Source: Candidatus Aerophobota bacterium | Lineage (GTDB): Bacteria > Aerophobota > Aerophobia > Aerophobales > B3-G15 | Assembly (NCBI GenBank): GCA_014859225.1 | Contig: JACUUP010000053.1 | Location: 1-9,254 of the forward strand | Reading direction: 5' to 3' | Length of the DNA: 9,254 nt | Shown here: positions 6,279 to 9,254 of the stretch, in pieces | How positions within the stretch are numbered: the stretch's first letter is position 1 | Layout: every line of letters starts with the position of its first letter | The notes under the pieces: generated by a model | Database searches by the model: none | What the model was told of the DNA's origin: nothing | What the model saw: the letters and a program-made list of their open reading frames with translations, nothing else | Made by a program: the position numbers and the translations under genes

Positions 6279-6767
6279 ATGACAAGGATAAAAGCACAGG
6301 ATGTAGGTAAGTTAGTAGCAAGTATTGCTCTCTGCCAGCTTGCAGGTGTGATTGGCTCAATTTTTACCGTTCCTGCGATTAGAACCTGGTATGTAACACT
6401 TAAAAAACCGTTTTTCACTCCGCCCAACTGGGTTTTTTCTCCTGTCTGGATAACTCTTTATTGTCTGATGGGGATATCATTATTTCTCGTGTGGAGAAAA
6501 GGAGTAAGGACTCCCGGGGTAAAAGAAGCGCTTCTAATATTTGCCATCCAGTTAATACTCAACGCACTTTGGTCGATAGCTTTCTTTGGATTTAAATCAC
6601 CTCTTGCCGGGCTGGTTGTTATTATCATCCTGTGGGTAACAATACTATTCACTATAATCAGCTTCGCAAAAGTTTCCCGAGCCGCGGGACTAATTCTTAT
6701 CCCATATATCGTCTGGGTAACTATCGCATCGGCATTAAATGCCTCTATATTTTTTCTCAATATGTAA
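6279..6767 (+). CDS. tspO: TspO/MBR family (tryptophan-rich sensory) membrane protein
   Basis: A 162-residue protein with five predicted membrane helices (about 12-31, 55-72, 83-104, 107-128, 135-160), the standard length and layout of TspO, the bacterial homologue of the peripheral benzodiazepine receptor. Signature segments: WYVTLKKPFFTPPNWVFSPVW (within 37-57), LYCLMGISLFLVW (60-72), QLILNALWSIAFF (91-103) and IPYIVWVTIASALN (141-154). The family binds porphyrins and related ligands and has been linked to tetrapyrrole handling and stress or light/oxygen signalling; the role here is inferred from family only. The gene follows the REP-like element and converges with the minus-strand gene at 6775, only 7 nt apart. 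Stop TAA is followed directly by a second in-frame TAA. Confidence 0.93.
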   Translation: MTRIKAQDVGKLVASIALCQLAGVIGSIFTVPAIRTWYVTLKKPFFTPPNWVFSPVWITLYCLMGISLFLVWRKGVRTPGVKEALLIFAIQLILNALWSIAFFGFKSPLAGLVVIIILWVTILFTIISFAKVSRAAGLILIPYIVWVTIASALNASIFFLNM

Positions 6768-6774
6768 TAATTCA

Positions 6775-7200
6775 CTACAAGAAAGGTGCTCTTTTTTTCT
6801 TTTCATAGTAAAGGCGATGTTTTTGAAGAGGTAACTCGGATGATACTGCAGTATATTCATCAATATGAGTTACTGTGACAAGCATATCATCGCTGCAGCC
6901 CTGTTCCAGAACTTTAACAGCTACCTTGATGCTCTCAGCTTTAAGGTCTTTGGCCTTAAGATTTTTGTGCACTTTAGATAGTTCTTTTACCGCATCAAAA
7001 GTAAATCGCACCTCGTAAGAGAAAAACTTCTTTTCCTCTATATGGGCAAATTTGACCAGGAATCCTCCAATGGGATAAACTCCGTAAGATTTTCGTTCTC
7101 CCACCTGGGGTAAGGTAACTACCTCAAAATAGTATGATTCACCTTTTCTCGTAGAATATTTATATCCATATCTCCTGTTGAAAAAAACTTTTGCTCTCAT
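6775..7200 (-). CDS. conserved-looking hypothetical protein, 141 residues, basic
   Basis: I do not recognise a family. The product has no signal peptide or membrane helix, so it is probably cytoplasmic. The first half (1-70) alternates polar and hydrophobic or aromatic residues, as in beta strands, with many Tyr, Phe, Gly and Lys. Residues about 68-98 (FDAVKELSKVHKNLKAKD and the following stretch) look helical, then MLVTVTHID (106-114) resembles a strand. The C-terminus is strongly basic (HRLYYEKKKRAPFL). There is one Cys (about residue 101). Coding status is supported by an excellent ribosome binding site, AAGGAGG at 7215-7209 on the minus strand, 8 nt before ATG 7200, and by ordinary amino-acid composition. 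It is convergent with tspO and appears to be monocistronic or the last gene of its unit. Confidence 0.75.
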   Translation of the reverse strand: MRAKVFFNRRYGYKYSTRKGESYYFEVVTLPQVGERKSYGVYPIGGFLVKFAHIEEKKFFSYEVRFTFDAVKELSKVHKNLKAKDLKAESIKVAVKVLEQGCSDDMLVTVTHIDEYTAVSSELPLQKHRLYYEKKKRAPFL

Positions 7201-7300
7201 CGTTTTCTCCTCCTTAATTTATTTAACCCCTACTTAAGTATCCTCTGTCAGAGATTGGATTTTTTTCTTTGTATCCTGTGCCTTTTTGTGAAAAGCTACA

Positions 7301-7340
7301 ATTAGTCTTTATGAATTTATGTTTTTGGTGATTTAAATCA
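7301..7340 (-). promoter_or_regulatory. candidate FNR/CRP-type palindrome and -10 box upstream of the 6775-7200 gene
   Basis: TGATTTAAATCA (7329-7340) is a perfect 12-bp palindrome and matches the TGAT-N4-ATCA core of FNR-class sites (full consensus TTGAT-N4-ATCAA; here the outer bases are G and T). On the minus strand ACTAAT (7306-7301, 4 of 6 to TATAAT) follows, with a start expected near 7294, which places the palindrome centre close to -41, the classic class II activator position. AT-rich palindromes arise easily by chance here, so this is tentative. Confidence 0.25.
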
Positions 7341-7362
7341 TAAGAAAAGAAAGGGCTGATTT

Positions 7363-7797
7363 TTAAAAAACAGGAGGGGCTCTTCCTTGTGAACAAAAAT
7401 TATAGTGGGGAACCTGAGCGCATAGCTGTGGTCGGGCATCAAATTCTGAAAAATTATAAAGCAGGACAGTTTGCCAGATGAAAAAAGAAAAAGAGCTATT
7501 CTTAACCAAATTCTTATGCAGTTCGCATTTTTTAAATAAAGTGTCCTTATTTTTAATAGCGGTTTGGGGAAGGAGAAAGGCTATATTTTTTTTATTTTCG
7601 GAAGATAATTGAGGGATTGTGTTTTTATTAGGGGAGGGTTTTTGTTGTGCAGAATATAAAGATAACTCTTGATGAAAGATAGCGGGAGGAGGCTGTGCCC
7701 GGATTATGTCCAGTCCAATAAAATTACTTATAACAAATAATGAGATTAAACCGGCTATTTTTTGAATTACTTTGTATCGTTTTTCTCCTGGTAGCAT
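7363..7797 (-). CDS. doubtful exported hypothetical protein, possibly the N-terminal remnant of a larger one
   Basis: An open frame of 144 codons with a plausible signal peptide: basic start (MLPGEKRYKVIQK), hydrophobic core (IAGLISLFVISNFIGLDII, about 14-32) and a possible cleavage site near RAQ (33-35). A purine-rich GGGTGG lies about 7 nt before ATG 7797. Beyond residue 40 the composition is rich in Asn, Lys, Ser and Gln with no recognisable domain, and the last 40 residues have irregular aromatic and Cys content unlike a folded domain. The final codons run into a short GC-rich stretch (7372-7387) followed on the minus strand by six Ts (7370-7365), resembling a weak terminator. Either this is a lineage-specific secreted protein, a decayed gene, or not coding. 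If it is not coding, 7201-8046 is an 0.85-kb intergenic region. Confidence 0.35.
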   Translation of the reverse strand: MLPGEKRYKVIQKIAGLISLFVISNFIGLDIIRAQPPPAIFHQELSLYSAQQKPSPNKNTIPQLSSENKKNIAFLLPQTAIKNKDTLFKKCELHKNLVKNSSFSFFIWQTVLLYNFSEFDARPQLCAQVPHYNFCSQGRAPPVF

Positions 7798-7961
7798 AAT
7801 TAAGCCACCCTTTGTTTATTTTTCCGGTGTAGATTTCTCTTAAATTTATTTTTGAGTATATGTATTTATATAACAATTTGTTTTTTATTCAAGTCATCTC
7901 GGCCGGACTGAAAAATTGAAAATAGCTCATCATAAGAGAGATTTTTACACAAAAATGATTA

Positions 7962-7994
7962 TTGACATCAATAGCTATTATGACACAATATACA
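7962..7994 (+). promoter_or_regulatory. possible promoter upstream of the flavin-reductase stub
   Basis: TTGACA (7962-7967) is a perfect -35 box, but -10 candidates are poor: CAATAT at 18 nt spacing (7986-7991) or TATACA at 21 nt (7989-7994). A perfect 10-bp palindrome AATAGCTATT (7970-7979) lies in the spacer and could be an operator. The rest of 7798-8046 is AT-rich with no gene that I can support. Confidence 0.25.
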
Positions 7995-8046
7995 TTGCCT
8001 CAGCTGGTGTTTGCGTAACCTTGTTCTCAAATGAGGTAAAATAAAC

Positions 8047-8250
8047 ATGAAGACCGATGTAGAATATCTGGAGTTTATGTGGCCGATGAGACATTTTTTG
8101 ATAACATGTGGGGACATAGAAAGAGAATCAAATATCATAGCGGTCAGCTTCTGCACGCCTGTATCAAGAGAGCTACCACTCATAGCTTGTGCCATAGGGA
8201 AAGGTTGCCGGGGTGCATACTGGGACATCTTACGCAAGATTGAAATGTAA
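8047..8250 (+). pseudogene. N-terminal stub of a flavin reductase-like (FMN-binding split-barrel) protein
   Basis: The 67-codon frame begins as a flavin reductase-like domain protein. Residues about 4-52, including WPMRHFLITCGD (12-23), SNIIAVSFCTPVS (28-40) and PLIACAIGKG (44-53), correspond to the first strands of the family's FMN-binding split barrel. Full-length members have about 180-200 residues. Here the similarity stops at about residue 53 and the frame ends 14 codons later (CRGAYWDILRKIEM, stop 8248-8250), with no continuation that I can find in the other two forward frames before the next gene. This indicates a deletion or rearrangement that removed most of the gene. The start looks functional (GAGG at 8033-8036, 10 nt before ATG 8047), so a short peptide may still be made, but it would lack most of the barrel. 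Confidence 0.7.
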
Positions 8251-8338
8251 CTTGTTGGTAAGCGGCTGCGTAGAATATAGCTAACCACTTGTACGTTCAT
8301 TGTTGAAAAATAACTTACAGAACAATAGGAGGTGCAGT

Positions 8339-9217
8339 ATGAATAATGCAAAACTACCCCAGACCAAAATGGAATTTAAGAATTTGACACCCGATGTGAA
8401 GATAGCTGTGCTTGGGCTTGGTACCTGGAGCATGGGGGGAGGAATAAGGTCCAGGAATACTGCCTATGATAAAGAGAATATTCGCGCTATTAAGACAGCG
8501 ATTGAACTTGGAATGACCCATATTGACACGGCTGAGATGTACGGTGGAGGACACGCAGAAGAGCTGGTGGGAGAAGCAATAAAAAGCTTTGACCGGGAGA
8601 AACTATTTATCACCACGAAAGTCCTACCAGAAAATTTGAGATACAACGATGTGATCAGTGCCGCTCAAAGAAGTTTGCAGGCATTAAAAACTGACTATAT
8701 CGATTTGTACCTGGTTCATATCCCGAATCCAGCTATTCCCATAGAGCAAACGATGCAGGCATTTGATTTCCTCAAGGAAAAAGGGTTAATCAGATTTATT
8801 GGCGTGAGCAATTTTACAGTTGTTCAGTTAAAGGAAGCGCAAATGTGTACCCGCAACAAAATTGTTGCTAACCAGATAGAATACAGTTTATTGGTACGAA
8901 ATGAGGGTAATGAGTATATCAATAATATGGAGTCTGAAGTAATTCCTTATTGTCAGGAGAATGACACAATGGTAGTTGCCTACAGGCCGCTTGCAAGAGG
9001 TAGACTCTCGAAGCCGGGTATTAAAGTTCTGGACGAGTTAGCGAGAAAGTATGGCAAAACTCAGGCACAAATTGCTATAAACTGGTTAATTTCCAAAGAT
9101 AAAATCATCACTATACCAAAGACATCCAACCTGGAACATCTTCAAGAAGACATAGGGGCACTTGGCTGGCAGCTCGAACCCGAAGATATGCATAAATTAG
9201 ACAAAGAAACGGGGTAA
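8339..9217 (+). CDS. aldo/keto reductase
   Basis: A 292-residue cytoplasmic NAD(P)H-dependent oxidoreductase of the AKR superfamily, reducing aldehydes or ketones to alcohols. The (beta/alpha)8 barrel is complete. Visible signatures: GLGTWSMGGG (26-35), the catalytic tetrad Asp63 and Tyr68 (HIDTAEMYGGG), Lys94 (ITTKV) and His127 (LYLVH), then FIGVSNF (153-159), NQIEYSLL (178-185), VAYRPLARG (213-221) and the cofactor-binding IPKTSN (259-264). It is slightly shorter at the C-terminus than many members, ending LDKETG. AGGAGGTG (8327-8334) fixes the ATG at 8339; an in-frame TTG at 8300 has no ribosome binding site and adds an unrelated 13-residue leader. It follows the flavin-reductase stub on the same strand with an 88-nt gap. 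Substrate is not predictable. Confidence 0.93.
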   Translation: MNNAKLPQTKMEFKNLTPDVKIAVLGLGTWSMGGGIRSRNTAYDKENIRAIKTAIELGMTHIDTAEMYGGGHAEELVGEAIKSFDREKLFITTKVLPENLRYNDVISAAQRSLQALKTDYIDLYLVHIPNPAIPIEQTMQAFDFLKEKGLIRFIGVSNFTVVQLKEAQMCTRNKIVANQIEYSLLVRNEGNEYINNMESEVIPYCQENDTMVVAYRPLARGRLSKPGIKVLDELARKYGKTQAQIAINWLISKDKIITIPKTSNLEHLQEDIGALGWQLEPEDMHKLDKETG

Positions 9218-9254
9218 GGTCTTGAGCATTTGACATTTTAATGTGCATTGGCAA

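Noticed and set aside
8253-8316. Promoter boxes for the aldo/keto reductase (TTGTTG with TATAGC, or TTGTAC with TAACTT)
   Set aside because: Each pair has at least one box matching only 3 of 6 consensus bases, so I could not choose one with confidence.
7968-8351. 127-codon open frame on the minus strand
   Set aside because: It covers the flavin-reductase stub and the aldo/keto reductase ribosome binding site in antisense, has no good ribosome binding site and no domain-like composition.
9230-9254. TTGACA at 9230-9235 as a promoter for a gene to the right
   Set aside because: The expected -10 position reaches the edge of the window and no clear hexamer is visible.
1-9254. CRISPR array, tRNA/rRNA genes, insertion sequence or phage genes
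   Set aside because: No regularly spaced repeats, no tRNA-like cloverleaf, and no transposase or phage protein were seen on either strand.

Overview
The window is an AT-rich stretch of a bacterial genome. Strong AAGGAGG-type ribosome binding sites, sigma-70-like promoters (TTGACA / TATAAT-like pairs) and ATG or GTG starts all point to a bacterium. The gene content (cobalamin radical SAM enzyme, glycerol dehydrogenase, flavin-reductase remnant, aldo/keto reductase) would suit an anaerobic or fermentative organism, possibly an uncultured lineage. No marker gene here fixes the phylum.

Layout. dut (dUTPase, minus strand) lies at the left end, divergent from a plus-strand unit of three genes: a 49-residue YHS-domain protein (671-820), a B12-binding radical SAM enzyme (835-2109) and a glycerol dehydrogenase family protein (about 2148-3245). 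These are packed with gaps of 14 and 38 nt behind one plausible promoter. A MATE-family efflux pump (3266-4672, minus) converges on gldA. Divergent from the MATE gene, a near-consensus promoter precedes a small TPR protein (4824-5246), whose stop overlaps the start of a DMT/EamA-family transporter (5243-6133) by ATGA. A REP-like hairpin with a GTAG tetranucleotide sits in the next gap, followed by a TspO/MBR membrane protein (6279-6767). Two minus-strand genes without recognised function follow: a basic 141-residue protein (6775-7200) and a doubtful exported protein (7363-7797). The right end holds the N-terminal stub of a flavin reductase (8047-8250), apparently a broken gene, and an intact aldo/keto reductase (8339-9217).

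Function. This is a mixed metabolic and accessory region, with nucleotide-pool sanitation, redox enzymes and three membrane transport or sensing proteins. I see no defence system, phage, insertion sequence, CRISPR array or RNA gene. The points most worth a second look are the YHS / B12-radical SAM / GldA operon, the missing canonical start codon of gldA, the decayed flavin reductase, and the REP-like element.
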